A stretch of DNA of 64,000 nt from Pseudomonas fulva NBRC 16637 = DSM 17717 (GTDB lineage Bacteria; Pseudomonadota; Gammaproteobacteria; Pseudomonadales; Pseudomonadaceae), in contig NZ_BBIQ01000006.1 in assembly GCF_000730565.1 (NCBI RefSeq), forward strand, positions 168,870 through 232,869, in the 5' to 3' direction. The position numbers were made by a program, and so were the translations under genes. The notes beneath the pieces are model-generated. The model did not search any database, had not been told where the DNA came from, and was given only the letters and a program-made list of their open reading frames with translations. Positions 1-8,850 of the stretch are shown piece by piece. The stretch's first letter is position 1. Each line of letters starts with the position of its first letter.

Positions 1-1
1 G

Positions 2-943
2 TCGGCCTATGTGCTCACACTGGTGGGCAAGATCCTCTGTTACGCCATCGTGGCCCTGGCCCTTGACCTGGTCTGGGGCTATGCGGGGCTGTTGTCGCTT
101 GGCCATGGCCTGTTCTTTGCCCTGGGCGGCTATGCCATGGGGATGTACTTGATGCGCCAGGCCGCCGGGGACGGGCTGCCGGGTTTCATGACGTTCCTGT
201 CCTGGAGCGAGCTGCCCTGGTACTGGGCAGGGACCCAGCACTTTGCCTGGGCCTTGTGCCTGGCGGTGCTGGCGCCTGGCATGCTGGCCCTGGTGTTCGG
301 CTGGTTTGCCTTCCGCTCGCGGATCAAGGGTGTGTACTTCTCGATCATGACCCAGGCCCTGACCTTTGCCGGGATGTTGCTGTTCTTTCGCAATGAGACC
401 GGTTTTGGCGGCAACAACGGTTTCACCAGCTTTCGCACCCTGCTGGGCTTCGACATCGCCGCACCCGGGACCCGCGCGGTGCTGTTCCTGCTCACCGTCG
501 CACTGCTGGTCGCAAGCCTGTACCTGTGCTGGCGGCTGACGCGCAGCAAGTTCGGGCGCTTGTTGACAGCCGTTCGCGATGCCGAGAACCGATTGATGTT
601 CTGTGGCTACGACCCGCGTGGTTTCAAGCTGCTGGTATGGGTGCTCAGTGCCATGCTGTGTGGCCTGGCAGGCGCGTTGTACGTGCCACAGGTCGGCATC
701 ATCAACCCTAGCGAGATGTCGCCCACCAACTCCATCGAGGCCGCTGTCTGGGTGGCGCTGGGCGGGCGCGGCACCCTGATCGGTCCCCTGCTGGGCGCAG
801 GGCTGATCAACGGCATGAAGAGCTGGTTCACCGTGGCTTTCCCGGAATTCTGGCTGTTTTTCCTCGGCGCGCTGTTCATCCTCGTGACCCTGTACTTGCC
901 CAAGGGCCTGGTCGGCCTGTGGAACAAAAGGAGCCAGCCATGA
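2..943 (+). CDS. urtC: Urea ABC transporter permease UrtC (5' end outside window)
   Basis: This is the second inner-membrane permease of the five-part urea transporter UrtABCDE. The frame is open to the left edge of the window (residues SAY before the first possible GTG at 11), so the N-terminus is missing. About 313 residues are visible, with repeated hydrophobic segments and the LivM-like core typical of UrtC (LDLVWGYAGLLSLGHG near the start, VALGGRGTLIGPLLGAG near residue 255). The stop overlaps the urtD start (ATGA at 940-943), indicating translational coupling. The following urtD and urtE genes distinguish it from an amino acid LivM permease. Urea import of this kind usually serves nitrogen scavenging. 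Confidence 0.9.
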   Translation, partial: SAYVLTLVGKILCYAIVALALDLVWGYAGLLSLGHGLFFALGGYAMGMYLMRQAAGDGLPGFMTFLSWSELPWYWAGTQHFAWALCLAVLAPGMLALVFGWFAFRSRIKGVYFSIMTQALTFAGMLLFFRNETGFGGNNGFTSFRTLLGFDIAAPGTRAVLFLLTVALLVASLYLCWRLTRSKFGRLLTAVRDAENRLMFCGYDPRGFKLLVWVLSAMLCGLAGALYVPQVGIINPSEMSPTNSIEAAVWVALGGRGTLIGPLLGAGLINGMKSWFTVAFPEFWLFFLGALFILVTLYLPKGLVGLWNKRSQP

Positions 944-1797
944 GAGGCCTGCCCCCGGTACACCCGGAGTTCATGCTCGAACCTGCCTTCGACCCGCAGG
1001 GTATCGGCCGCGACGCCATAGGCCTGGGCCATGCCCGGGTACCTGGCCTGGACGCGCGGCACGGCACCGTGCTGAGCCTTGAAGAGGTAAGCGTCAGTTT
1101 CGATGGGTTCAAGGCGCTCAATGCGCTGACGCTGTATATCGGCGTGGGCGAGCTGCGCTGCATCATCGGCCCGAACGGCGCCGGCAAGACCACGATGATG
1201 GACGTGATCACCGGCAAGACACGGCCCAGCGCAGGCAGTGCCTACTTTGGCGACACGCTCGACCTGACGCGCATGAGCGAATACCAGATTGCCCAGGCGG
1301 GTATCGGCCGCAAGTTCCAGAAACCCACGGTGTTCGAGGCGTTGAGCCTGTACGAAAACCTCGAGCTGGCGCTCAAGACCGACAAGTCGGTGTGGGCGAG
1401 CCTGAGGTCGCGCTTGAGCGGCGAGCAACGCGACAGGATCGACGAAGTCCTGACCACCGTGCGCCTGAACGGGCTGGCCTCGCGCCAGGCCGGGCTGCTG
1501 TCCCACGGCCAGAAGCAATTTCTGGAAATTGCCATGCTGCTGGTCCAGGAACCCCAATTGCTGTTGCTCGATGAACCCGTGGCCGGCATGACCGACGCCG
1601 AAACCGCCTTCACTGCCGAGCTGTTCAAGGGGCTTGCAGGCAAGCACTCGCTGATGGTGGTCGAGCATGACATGGGGTTCGTGGGCAGCATCGCCGACCA
1701 TGTGACGGTGCTGCACCAGGGTTCGGTGCTGGCTGAGGGGTCGCTTGAGCAGGTGCAGGCCGATGATCGTGTGGTCGAGGTGTACCTCGGTCGTTGA
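940..1797 (+). CDS. urtD: Urea ABC transporter ATP-binding protein UrtD
   Basis: This is one of the two ATPases that power urea import. The protein has 285 residues. The Walker A motif GPNGAGKT is at about 77-84, the signature LSHGQ at 187-191, and Walker B LLLLDEP at 207-213. The first 45 or so residues precede the ABC fold, as is usual for UrtD. ATG at 940 is chosen over an upstream ATG at 919 because AAAGGAG lies just before it and it overlaps the urtC stop by four bases. LivG-type ATPases are the nearest alternative family, but the flanking urtC and urtE support UrtD. Confidence 0.93.
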   Translation: MRGLPPVHPEFMLEPAFDPQGIGRDAIGLGHARVPGLDARHGTVLSLEEVSVSFDGFKALNALTLYIGVGELRCIIGPNGAGKTTMMDVITGKTRPSAGSAYFGDTLDLTRMSEYQIAQAGIGRKFQKPTVFEALSLYENLELALKTDKSVWASLRSRLSGEQRDRIDEVLTTVRLNGLASRQAGLLSHGQKQFLEIAMLLVQEPQLLLLDEPVAGMTDAETAFTAELFKGLAGKHSLMVVEHDMGFVGSIADHVTVLHQGSVLAEGSLEQVQADDRVVEVYLGR

Positions 1798-1871
1798 GCA
1801 AGCGCACGTTTAATCATGCGTACACCGGTGAGCTACCGGGGTCGCACAACCGGTTACTTCAGGAGCCTCGC

Positions 1872-2570
1872 ATGCTCAAGATCGATACGCTGCACCAGTA
1901 CTACGGCGGCAGCCACATCCTGCGCGGCCTGTCCTTCGAAGCCAGGCTGGGCGAGGTCACCTGCCTGCTGGGTCGCAATGGCGTGGGCAAGACCACGTTG
2001 CTGCGTTGCCTGATGGGCCTGGTGCCTGTGCGCGAAGGCAGCGTGGAATGGGAAGGAAAGCCCATTACCGCACTCAAGCCGCACCAACGGGTGCAGGCCG
2101 GCATCGCGTACGTACCGCAGGGCCGCGAAATTTTCCCGCGCCTGAGCGTCGAGGAAAACCTGCTGATGGGCTTGTCACGCTTTCCGGGGCGCGAGGCACG
2201 TGAAGTGCCTGCCTTCATCTACGAGTTGTTCCCTGTGCTCGAACAAATGAAGCAACGCCGTGGCGGGGATTTGTCCGGGGGGCAGCAACAGCAGCTGGCT
2301 ATTGGCCGGGCACTGGCCAGTCGTCCGCGCCTGCTGATTCTCGATGAGCCCACCGAAGGCATCCAGCCTTCGGTGATCAAGGAAATAGGCACGGTGATCC
2401 AGCGGCTGGCGCAGCGCGGCGACATGGCCATCCTGCTGGTCGAGCAGTTTTACGATTTTGCCGAAGCATTGGCGGATCACTACCTGGTCATGGCCCGCGG
2501 CCAGATCGTACAGCGTGGCCGGGGCGAAAACATGCAGGCCGAAGGTGTACGCGGGCTGGTAACCATTTAA
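1872..2570 (+). CDS. urtE: Urea ABC transporter ATP-binding protein UrtE
   Basis: This is the second ATPase of the urea transporter, LivF-like, with 232 residues. Walker A GRNGVGKT is at about 34-41, signature LSGGQ at 134-138 and Walker B LLILDEP at 154-160. The ATG at 1872 follows CAGGAG with good spacing. A longer in-frame extension back to 1794 would overlap urtD and has no ribosome binding site, so it was not used. It lies 74 bp after urtD in the same operon. No urease structural gene follows within the window; a GNAT acetyltransferase does. Confidence 0.93.
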   Translation: MLKIDTLHQYYGGSHILRGLSFEARLGEVTCLLGRNGVGKTTLLRCLMGLVPVREGSVEWEGKPITALKPHQRVQAGIAYVPQGREIFPRLSVEENLLMGLSRFPGREAREVPAFIYELFPVLEQMKQRRGGDLSGGQQQQLAIGRALASRPRLLILDEPTEGIQPSVIKEIGTVIQRLAQRGDMAILLVEQFYDFAEALADHYLVMARGQIVQRGRGENMQAEGVRGLVTI

Positions 2571-2601
2571 CCTGCACGCTTCGACCTAGCGAGACGCTGC
2601 C

Positions 2602-3123
2602 ATGAGTCACGAAATCCGCGACGCCCTGCCTGCCGACCTACCGGCCATCCTCGACATCTACAACGATGCCGTGCGCAACACCACGGCTATCTGGAACGAG
2701 ACGCCGGTGGACCTGGCTAACCGCCAGGCCTGGTTCGACGCCCGTGCGCAACAGGGTTACCCGATACTGGTGGCCGTGGACGGCGCCGACGTGCTGGGCT
2801 ACGCCTCGTTCGGGGACTGGCGCCCGTTCGAGGGCTTCCGCCACACGGTCGAGCATTCGGTGTACGTGCGCAGCGATCAGCGCGGCAAAGGGCTTGGGCC
2901 GGCGCTGATGCGTGCATTGATCGAGCGCGCACAAGGTGGCGGCAAGCACGTCATGGTCGCGGCCATCGAAAGCGGCAACGCAGCGTCTGTGCACCTGCAC
3001 GAGCAGCTGGGGTTCGTGGTCACCGGGCAGATGCCGCAGGTGGGGGTGAAGTTCGGGCGCTGGCTGGACCTGACCTTCATGCAGCGGGTGCTGAACCCAG
3101 GGGCCGAGCCAGACCTGCCATGA
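2602..3123 (+). CDS. GNAT N-acetyltransferase, phosphinothricin/methionine sulfoximine acetyltransferase type
   Basis: This 173-residue protein is a GNAT acetyltransferase of the Pat/MddA type, which acetylates the amino group of glutamate analogues such as methionine sulfoximine or phosphinothricin using acetyl-CoA. The N-terminal IRDALPADLPAILDIYNDAV and the acetyl-CoA loop QRGKGLG near residue 93-99 fit this subfamily. It starts 31 bp after urtE and may be read from the same transcript. Its position beside urea uptake genes suggests a link with nitrogen metabolism. The exact substrate cannot be told from sequence. Confidence 0.85.
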   Translation: MSHEIRDALPADLPAILDIYNDAVRNTTAIWNETPVDLANRQAWFDARAQQGYPILVAVDGADVLGYASFGDWRPFEGFRHTVEHSVYVRSDQRGKGLGPALMRALIERAQGGGKHVMVAAIESGNAASVHLHEQLGFVVTGQMPQVGVKFGRWLDLTFMQRVLNPGAEPDLP

Positions 3124-3212
3124 CACTGGGCAAGGCCGCCCTCACGCAGCCTTGCCCGGTGACACAAGGCTGCGCAGGCCAGCGCTCCAGCCCTGCCCGC
3201 GCCTGATTCCCC

Positions 3213-3518
3213 TCACATCTGCGTGAACCTGCCCAGGCGCTGGCGCAGCATGCTGTTCTCGTTGCGCAGCTGCTGCACCTCCTGGAGCAATTCCAGGGCC
3301 AGCGCCACGCCTTCCCATTCCAGCTCCAACTCCTGGTGCAGCTTGGCCGCGCGCCTTGCCAGCAGCGGTGCCTGATCGTCGAACAGCCAGTCTTCAGGCC
3401 TGCGCCCGGTTGGCTCCACAATGCCGTGCTCGACGATCTCGATCACACAGTCCGCCGTAAGGTCGGCTTCCTGACACAAGGTATGCATGTCCAGTTGAAC
3501 GATCAGGGTGCTGCTCAT
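3213..3518 (-). CDS. cbpM: Chaperone modulatory protein CbpM
   Basis: This small protein (101 residues) matches CbpM, which binds the J-domain of CbpA and inhibits its co-chaperone activity. It has the MerR-like helical start (TLIVQLDMHTLCQEADLT) and a C-terminal Leu/Gln-rich helix (LELLQEVQQLRNENSMLRQRL) suited to coiled-coil contacts. The ATG at 3518 lies two bases after the cbpA stop, so the pair is coupled. A GTG at 3524 is a possible alternative start. The cbpA-cbpM order is the conserved one. Confidence 0.9.
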   Translation of the reverse strand: MSSTLIVQLDMHTLCQEADLTADCVIEIVEHGIVEPTGRRPEDWLFDDQAPLLARRAAKLHQELELEWEGVALALELLQEVQQLRNENSMLRQRLGRFTQM

Positions 3519-3520
3519 GA

Positions 3521-4477
3521 TCACTTACTCCATTGTGCCCTCGGGTCGAACGCGGCCTTCTCGGAAAGCTTGGCCCACAGTTCCCGGGTAGATTCGTCAG
3601 AGGTGGTCGGCATGACGACCTTGAGCTGTGCATAGAGGTTGCCGCGCTGGCCATGCTTGTCGGCCAGGCCCTTGCCTGGCACCCGCAGGCGCTGCCCGCT
3701 CTGGCTGTCGGGGCGGATGGTCAGGTTGATCCTGCCTTCGAGCGTGGGCACCGCCACCTTGGTGCCCAAGGCCGCTTCCCAAGGCGCCAGCGGCACGGTG
3801 ATGATCAGGTCATGCCCCTCGACGTCGAACAGCGGGTGCGGGGCCATGCGGATGGTCAGGAACAAATCGCCATTGGCACCGCCACCGACACCCGGGGCAC
3901 CCTGGCCCTTGAGGCGAATGCGCTCGCCATCGGTCACGCCGGCCGGGATCTTGACGTTCAGGGTCTTGGTGGTGAACCCCGTACGCTGGCCCATGGCATT
4001 GGTTTGCGGAACCTGGAAGCTGATCTGCTTGGACTCCTTGCTCAGGGTTTCTTCCAGAAATACCGCCAGTTCAAGCTCCACGTCCTGCCCTCGCCTGCCG
4101 GCACTGCGCTGTTGTTGACGGGCGCCCCCGAACGGGTTGCCTCCACGACCGCCGAACATCGAGCTGAAAAAGTCCGAAAAATCGCCACTCTCGAAACCGC
4201 CTCCGGCCCCGCCTCGGCTTTCCCAGCCTGGCGGCGCCTGGAATGGCCGACCATGCTGGCCGCCGTACTTGCGAATTTCATCGAATTCGGCGCGTTTCTG
4301 CGCATCGCCCAGCACTTCGTAGGCCTCGTTGGCTTCCTTGAATTTGTCTTCGGCGTCGCGCTCTTTGCTGACATCAGGGTGATACTTGCGGGCCAGCTTG
4401 CGGTAAGCGGCCTTGATCGCCTTGTCGTCCGCTGTGGGCTCTACGCCAAGTATCTTGTAGTAGTCTTTGAAGTCCAT
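3521..4477 (-). CDS. cbpA: Curved DNA-binding protein CbpA, DnaJ-class co-chaperone
   Basis: CbpA is a DnaJ paralogue that stimulates DnaK and binds curved DNA. In this 318-residue protein the J-domain occupies residues 5-70, with the HPD tripeptide at 33-35. It is followed by a Gly/Phe-rich linker (about 75-130) and two substrate-binding C-terminal domains. The DnaJ zinc finger is absent, which separates CbpA from DnaJ. A sigma-32-like promoter lies about 40-65 bp upstream. The gene is divergent from the Hsp70-like yegD, so a J-protein, its inhibitor and an Hsp70 paralogue form one chaperone locus. Confidence 0.94.
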   Translation of the reverse strand: MDFKDYYKILGVEPTADDKAIKAAYRKLARKYHPDVSKERDAEDKFKEANEAYEVLGDAQKRAEFDEIRKYGGQHGRPFQAPPGWESRGGAGGGFESGDFSDFFSSMFGGRGGNPFGGARQQQRSAGRRGQDVELELAVFLEETLSKESKQISFQVPQTNAMGQRTGFTTKTLNVKIPAGVTDGERIRLKGQGAPGVGGGANGDLFLTIRMAPHPLFDVEGHDLIITVPLAPWEAALGTKVAVPTLEGRINLTIRPDSQSGQRLRVPGKGLADKHGQRGNLYAQLKVVMPTTSDESTRELWAKLSEKAAFDPRAQWSK

Positions 4478-4515
4478 CTAGGGATCACCAGTGAGAATGT
4501 GCGTGTTGCTGGAGA

Positions 4516-4543
4516 AGATAGGGATCAAGCATAGCCTTTCAAG
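4516..4543 (-). promoter_or_regulatory. Sigma-32-like heat-shock promoter of cbpA
   Basis: On the minus strand CTTGAAA (4543-4537) is followed after 13 bases by CCCTATCT (4523-4516). The heat-shock consensus is CTTGAAA, 11-16 bases, CCCCATNT, so the -35 element is perfect and the -10 has one mismatch. The site is about 40 bp upstream of the cbpA ATG. The motif is seen directly; its use by RpoH is inferred. Confidence 0.6.
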
Positions 4544-4641
4544 GCCCGCTTGGGGTTGCTCCATGGCAGACGACCGGTCTTGATTCTGTCGCCAGCTGGC
4601 ATACACTGCGCGGCCGTTTTGCCTCCGGAAGCCTTTTCCCC

Positions 4642-5910
4642 ATGTCCGACGTATCCCCGGCCCGCGCCCTTGGCATCGACTTTGGCACCTCCAACTCGAC
4701 GGTTGGCTGGCACCGACCGGGCACGGAATCGCTGATTGCCCTGGAAGACGGCAAGATCACGTTGCCCTCGGTGGTGTTCTTCAACATCGAGGAGCGCCGC
4801 CCTGTCTACGGTCGGCTGGCCCTGCACGAATACCTCGAAGGCTACGAGGGGCGCCTGATGCGCTCGCTCAAGAGCCTGCTCGGGTCCAAGTTGATCAAGC
4901 ACGACACCAGCGTGCTGGGCAGCGCACTGCCGTTCAAGGACCTGCTGGGCATGTTCATCGGTGAGCTGAAAAACCGCGCGCAGGCCGAGGCCGGCCGTGA
5001 GTTCGATCAGGTGGTACTCGGCCGCCCGGTATTCTTCGTCGACGAGGACCCGGCAGCCGACCAGGAAGCCGAGGACACGCTGGCCGAGGTAGCACGCAAG
5101 ATCGGCTTCAAGGACGTGTCGTTCCAGTACGAGCCCATCGCTGCGGCGTTCGACTACGAGTCGGGCATCAGCCGGGAGGAACTGGTGCTGATCGTCGATA
5201 TCGGCGGCGGTACTTCCGACTTCACCCTCATCAGGCTGTCGCCTGAGCGGCACGCGGTAGCCGAGCGCCAGAGCGACATCCTTGCGACCGGTGGCGTACA
5301 CATCGGCGGCACGGACTTCGACAAGCAGCTGAGCCTGCAAGGGGTGATGCCGCTGTTCGGTTATGGCAGCCGCATGAAAAGCGGTGCCTTGATGCCAACC
5401 AGCTATCACCTGAACCTGGCCACTTGGCACACGATCAACGCCTTGTACTCACAGAAGTCGCAGTTGGCCTTGGGCAACATGCGCTACGACATCGAGGACA
5501 CCCTCGGCGTGGATCGGCTGTTCAAGCTCATTGAGGAGCGCGCCGGGCATTGGCTGGCCATGGAAGTGGAAGCCAGCAAGATCGAGCTGACCGAACAGCC
5601 CAGTCGTCATGTCGACCTCGGCCGCATCGAACCCGGCCTTGGCGTGGACCTGTCTCGCAGCTTGTTCGAGATGGCCATCGAAAGCCTGCTGGAACGGGTG
5701 CGGGCCAGTGTCACGGACTTGCTGGCCAAGGCCGGGGTCAGCCAGGGCCAGGTCGACACGGTATTTTTCACGGGCGGCTCCAGCGGCATTCCAGCCCTGC
5801 GCAACAGCGTGGCGGCGATGTTGCCCAATGCCCGTCATGTGGAAGGCAACATCTTTGGCAGCATCGGCAGTGGGCTGGCCATTGAGGCACGCAAGCGCTA
5901 CGGCGCGTGA
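4642..5910 (+). CDS. yegD: Hsp70-family protein YegD-like
   Basis: This 422-residue protein has the actin/Hsp70 ATPase fold. The phosphate 1 loop is GIDFGTSNSTVGW near residues 10-22, phosphate 2 is IVDIGGGTSDFTLI near 185-198, and the adenosine motif FFTGGSSGIPALR is near 374-386. It is too short to carry the full DnaK substrate-binding domain and lid, as is normal for YegD. Its role in E. coli is poorly defined. It is divergent from cbpA, suggesting a stress-related chaperone function. Confidence 0.85.
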   Translation: MSDVSPARALGIDFGTSNSTVGWHRPGTESLIALEDGKITLPSVVFFNIEERRPVYGRLALHEYLEGYEGRLMRSLKSLLGSKLIKHDTSVLGSALPFKDLLGMFIGELKNRAQAEAGREFDQVVLGRPVFFVDEDPAADQEAEDTLAEVARKIGFKDVSFQYEPIAAAFDYESGISREELVLIVDIGGGTSDFTLIRLSPERHAVAERQSDILATGGVHIGGTDFDKQLSLQGVMPLFGYGSRMKSGALMPTSYHLNLATWHTINALYSQKSQLALGNMRYDIEDTLGVDRLFKLIEERAGHWLAMEVEASKIELTEQPSRHVDLGRIEPGLGVDLSRSLFEMAIESLLERVRASVTDLLAKAGVSQGQVDTVFFTGGSSGIPALRNSVAAMLPNARHVEGNIFGSIGSGLAIEARKRYGA

Positions 5911-6032
5911 CGAAATGACCGGGGTACAGGGCGCTTGGGTCGCCCCTCGTTGGCGGTGGCGCTGGTCAACACCGCCTGACCAAGCCTGACGCCGGCCCTG
6001 CTATGCCCTGAGCAGGCCCGCCGTGGCCGCAT

Positions 6033-7040
6033 TCAAACCAGCTCCATCCTGCGCAGCTCGCTCTTGAGATAGGCGTAATAGACCGGCCCTGCCACCACCC
6101 CCGGCAGGCCGAACGCCGCTTCGAACACCAGCATCGCCAACAGCAGCTCCCAAGCCTTGGCCCTGATCTGCCCCCCGACGATCTTGGCGTTGAGGAAGTA
6201 CTCCACCTTGTGGATGACGATCAGGTAGACCAACGCCGCCGCAGCCACCCACACCGACAACGACAACCCCACGATGGTGATCAGGGTGTTGGACATGAGG
6301 TTGCCAATGACCGGTAGCAGACCCAACAGGAACGTCAGCACGATCAAGGTCTTGGTCAGCGGCAGATGCACCCCGAACAGCGGCAGCACCACGGCCAGGA
6401 AGATACCGGTGAATGCGGTATTGAGCAGGGAAATCTTGATCTGGGCGAAAACGATGTTGCGAAACGCCTGGACCAGCAGGCTCATGCGCTCGAACAGGGC
6501 GGCAGCCAGTGGCTTGCGCCGAGAGATGTCGGGTATGCGCTGCAGGGCGACGATAGCCCCCAGGATCATGCCGATCAGCAGGGTCACGAACATGTGCGCC
6601 ATGCCCTTGCCCACCAGTTGCAAATCACTGAGGTGGCTCTTGATCCAGTCGCCGATCGCCACTTTGAACTCTGCCGCGCTGGCCGGCAGGTAGCCCTCGA
6701 TGAACGGCGGCAACTGGCCGCGTGCCCGCTCCACCAGCGCCATGAACTTGTCCAGCGAAGCGCCTGGATTTTCCGCTTCATGCAACAGGAAGCTGAATGC
6801 CCCGGCGATCAACAGCGCAAGGCTGATCACCACCAGCGTCCCCAGCAGCGCCACTGCCAGCCAGCGCGCACGCTGCCCAGCAATCAACGGCTGCAGGCGC
6901 GGCGTGAGCATGTTGACCAGTTCGAACACCAGCAGGCCTGCCAGCAGGCTGGGCAGCAGCTTCAACGGCAATGCCATCAGCAAGCCTGCGAATACGATGA
7001 TCAAACTTGCCAGGGTGACTTGGCGGGGGGTGAAGGTCAT
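6033..7040 (-). CDS. AI-2E family transporter (PerM/YdiK-type membrane protein)
   Basis: This 335-residue protein has the AI-2E transporter family layout: two or three N-terminal membrane spans, a long polar region (about 95-145), and a C-terminal bundle containing LLGLLPVIGNLMSNTLI and the final GLPGVVAGPVYYAYLKSEL motif. Family members export autoinducer-2 or act as permeases or Na+/H+ antiporters, so the substrate here is unknown. It appears to be a single-gene unit read towards yegD. Confidence 0.85.
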   Translation of the reverse strand: MTFTPRQVTLASLIIVFAGLLMALPLKLLPSLLAGLLVFELVNMLTPRLQPLIAGQRARWLAVALLGTLVVISLALLIAGAFSFLLHEAENPGASLDKFMALVERARGQLPPFIEGYLPASAAEFKVAIGDWIKSHLSDLQLVGKGMAHMFVTLLIGMILGAIVALQRIPDISRRKPLAAALFERMSLLVQAFRNIVFAQIKISLLNTAFTGIFLAVVLPLFGVHLPLTKTLIVLTFLLGLLPVIGNLMSNTLITIVGLSLSVWVAAAALVYLIVIHKVEYFLNAKIVGGQIRAKAWELLLAMLVFEAAFGLPGVVAGPVYYAYLKSELRRMELV

Positions 7041-7111
7041 ACAGCCTCAGCGGCAGCCAGCGAAGAAGATCCGCAGTCTGCCAGCGTTAGGCCTGCAGGC
7101 ATAGGCACCGA

Positions 7112-7399
7112 TCATTTCTTCTTCAGGCAGTCACTCATGAACGCCTTGCGCTCATCACCCTTGAGCACCTTGGCAGTGGCGTCGGCATTGCACGTCTTCA
7201 TTTTTTCCTGCTGGGTGGGCGGCACCTGTTTCTTCAGGCACGTACTCATGAAGGCCTTGCGGGCGTCGCCCTTGAGCGATTGCGCCGTGGCATCTGCATT
7301 GCACGTTTTCATCTTTTCCTGCTGGGTGGTAGTTGCCGCAAAGCCCTGGGCGCTGAACACCAGCGCAACCATCAGCAACGGAATGTGCAGCCGTTTCAT
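7112..7399 (-). CDS. psiF: PsiF repeat protein, exported
   Basis: This 95-residue protein has a signal peptide (MKRLHIPLLMVALVFSAQGFA) and two PsiF repeats of about 35 residues, each with the pattern QQEKMKTCNADA...LKGD.RKAFMS.CLKK and two cysteines. PsiF in E. coli is induced by phosphate starvation, but its function is unknown. The start at 7399 puts a signal peptide first and follows GAGAACACG; the longer frame to 7483 would spoil the signal peptide. Confidence 0.85.
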   Translation of the reverse strand: MKRLHIPLLMVALVFSAQGFAATTTQQEKMKTCNADATAQSLKGDARKAFMSTCLKKQVPPTQQEKMKTCNADATAKVLKGDERKAFMSDCLKKK

Positions 7400-7589
7400 G
7401 TCGTGTTCTCCTGAGCCCGCGCCCAACGCACGGTGACACCAGCAGTGTAGACAAGCCTGGCGCGAGGCCCGGTTTGCCATCAAGGCACGACAACCATTTG
7501 CACGCAGGCAATTGGCTAGCTCGATCGAACTCCTGGCGCTGCGTGAGGTTCAAAACCTGCACATACCCTTTTGTGCAAGGAGCGGGACG

Positions 7590-7931
7590 ATGTTCAAGCA
7601 GACTCTGGCAATCCTTCTGGCCAGCGCCACCCTGGCGGCATGCGGCAGCCGCCCGGAAAACCCGGTGGACTATGTGACCTACCGCAACGAGCCCCTGGTC
7701 AAGCAGGTCGAAAATGGCATGACCATGCAGCGCGTGATCGCCATCGGCGGCAGCCCGTCCAATGTCATCGACCTGCCCAATGGCGGTACCTGCAACGATT
7801 ACATCCTCAACCGCGACGGCAAGCAGCAGCCGTACTACGTGCGCTTCGATGCCACCGGCCATGTGGATGCCAAGGGTTTCAAGACCTGCAAACAACGTGA
7901 AGAAGACCGCGAGGCCGTCAAAGGCGCGTAA
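7590..7931 (+). CDS. osmE: Osmotically inducible lipoprotein OsmE
   Basis: This 113-residue outer-membrane lipoprotein has the signal MFKQTLAILLASATLAAC with the lipobox ending LAAC. It carries a SmpA/OmlA (BamE-like) domain with VENGMTMQRVIAIGGSPSNV, as in OsmE. The ATG at 7590 is preceded by GGAGCGGGACG. In E. coli OsmE is induced by osmotic and stationary-phase stress; the same is assumed here. It lies 49 bp upstream of the bacterioferritin-like gene. Confidence 0.85.
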   Translation: MFKQTLAILLASATLAACGSRPENPVDYVTYRNEPLVKQVENGMTMQRVIAIGGSPSNVIDLPNGGTCNDYILNRDGKQQPYYVRFDATGHVDAKGFKTCKQREEDREAVKGA

Positions 7932-7980
7932 GGCTTCCGCTACCTGACTACGACTACCTGATGCTTTTCGGAGATGAAAC

Positions 7981-8511
7981 ATGAACACGACTGAAATGAC
8001 CGATATCCAGACCCTGCGCCAGCGTGCACGCGAGCATGTAGAAAATGGTGCAGTGACCGAAGGCTACAATGCTGATCGCGAGCGCATCATCAAGCTGCTC
8101 AACGATTCGCTGGCCACCGAGCTGGTCTGCACCCTGCGCTACAAGCGCCACTACTTCATGGCTTCTGGCGTCAAGGCCAGTGTGGCTGCCGAAGAATTCC
8201 TGGAGCATGCCAACCAGGAATCCGAACATGCCGACAAGCTGGCCGAGCGTATCGTGCAACTGGGCGGTGAGCCTGACTTCAACCCGGACAACCTGAGCAA
8301 GAACTCTCACGCCCAGTACGTGGCAGGTGCGACCCTCAAGGAAATGGTCCTGGAAGACTTGGTGGCCGAGCGTATCGCCATCGACAGCTACCGCGAGATC
8401 ATCCAGTACATCGGCGACAAGGACCCGACCACTCGCCGTATCTTCGAAGACATTCTGGCGCAAGAAGAAGAGCACGCCGATGACATGTCCGACCTGCTCG
8501 ACGGTCTGTAA
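7981..8511 (+). CDS. Ferritin-like / bacterioferritin-type protein
   Basis: This 176-residue four-helix protein belongs to the ferritin-like superfamily. Candidate di-iron ligands are visible as Glu in NDSLATELVCTLRYKRHYF, ExxH in EHANQESEHADKLAERI, and the later Glu-rich helix ILAQEEEHADDMSDLL. It resembles the bacterioferritin/DPS-like gene found next to osmE in other pseudomonads. The haem-binding methionine of true Bfr was not identified with certainty, so iron storage or DNA protection are both possible. GGAGATGAAAC precedes the ATG. Confidence 0.8.
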   Translation: MNTTEMTDIQTLRQRAREHVENGAVTEGYNADRERIIKLLNDSLATELVCTLRYKRHYFMASGVKASVAAEEFLEHANQESEHADKLAERIVQLGGEPDFNPDNLSKNSHAQYVAGATLKEMVLEDLVAERIAIDSYREIIQYIGDKDPTTRRIFEDILAQEEEHADDMSDLLDGL

Positions 8512-8850
8512 GGCCAATCGCAACACGCAAGGCCGCTGATGCGGTAATGCTCGTCACGCAGGGCTGCTTCGCAGCCCATTGCGGTCGGTCCGGCGCCCTG
8601 ATCGGACCGTTCCCAGCCTCGGTGATTGTGAAGCGCCGACTGTCTTGTCCCAGACCTTTGAGTTACTGAACCCTGTGATCGGTCCCGCCGAGGTGCTGGG
8701 CTGGCTGCCAGGCCACGCAGCGCCAAGGGATTCCAGCTCGGCAGCTCAGAGGGTCGGGGCTGCTGCGCAGCCCCCAGCATTCCAGCTCGGCAGCTAACAG
8801 GGCCGCAGGGCGCGGCAGGACCTCTGAACCGCCGCGCCCATCGTCTTCCA
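8512..8850. repeat. Intergenic region with REP-like hairpins and a 17-bp direct repeat
   Basis: No gene is supported in this 339-bp gap. It contains three hairpins: GGGCTGCTTCGCAGCCC at 8561-8577, CGGTCCG...CGGACCG at 8586-8609, and GGGGCTGCTGCGCAGCCCC at 8756-8774. The 17-mer ATTCCAGCTCGGCAGCT occurs twice in direct orientation, at 8730-8746 and 8779-8795, flanking the last hairpin. The hairpins resemble the heads of Pseudomonas REP sequences and may end transcription from both sides. Confidence 0.6.

Noticed and set aside
8388..8780. 130-codon minus-strand frame between the bacterioferritin-like gene and asmA
   Set aside because: It overlaps the end of the ferritin-like gene antisense, crosses REP-like hairpins, and shows no domain.
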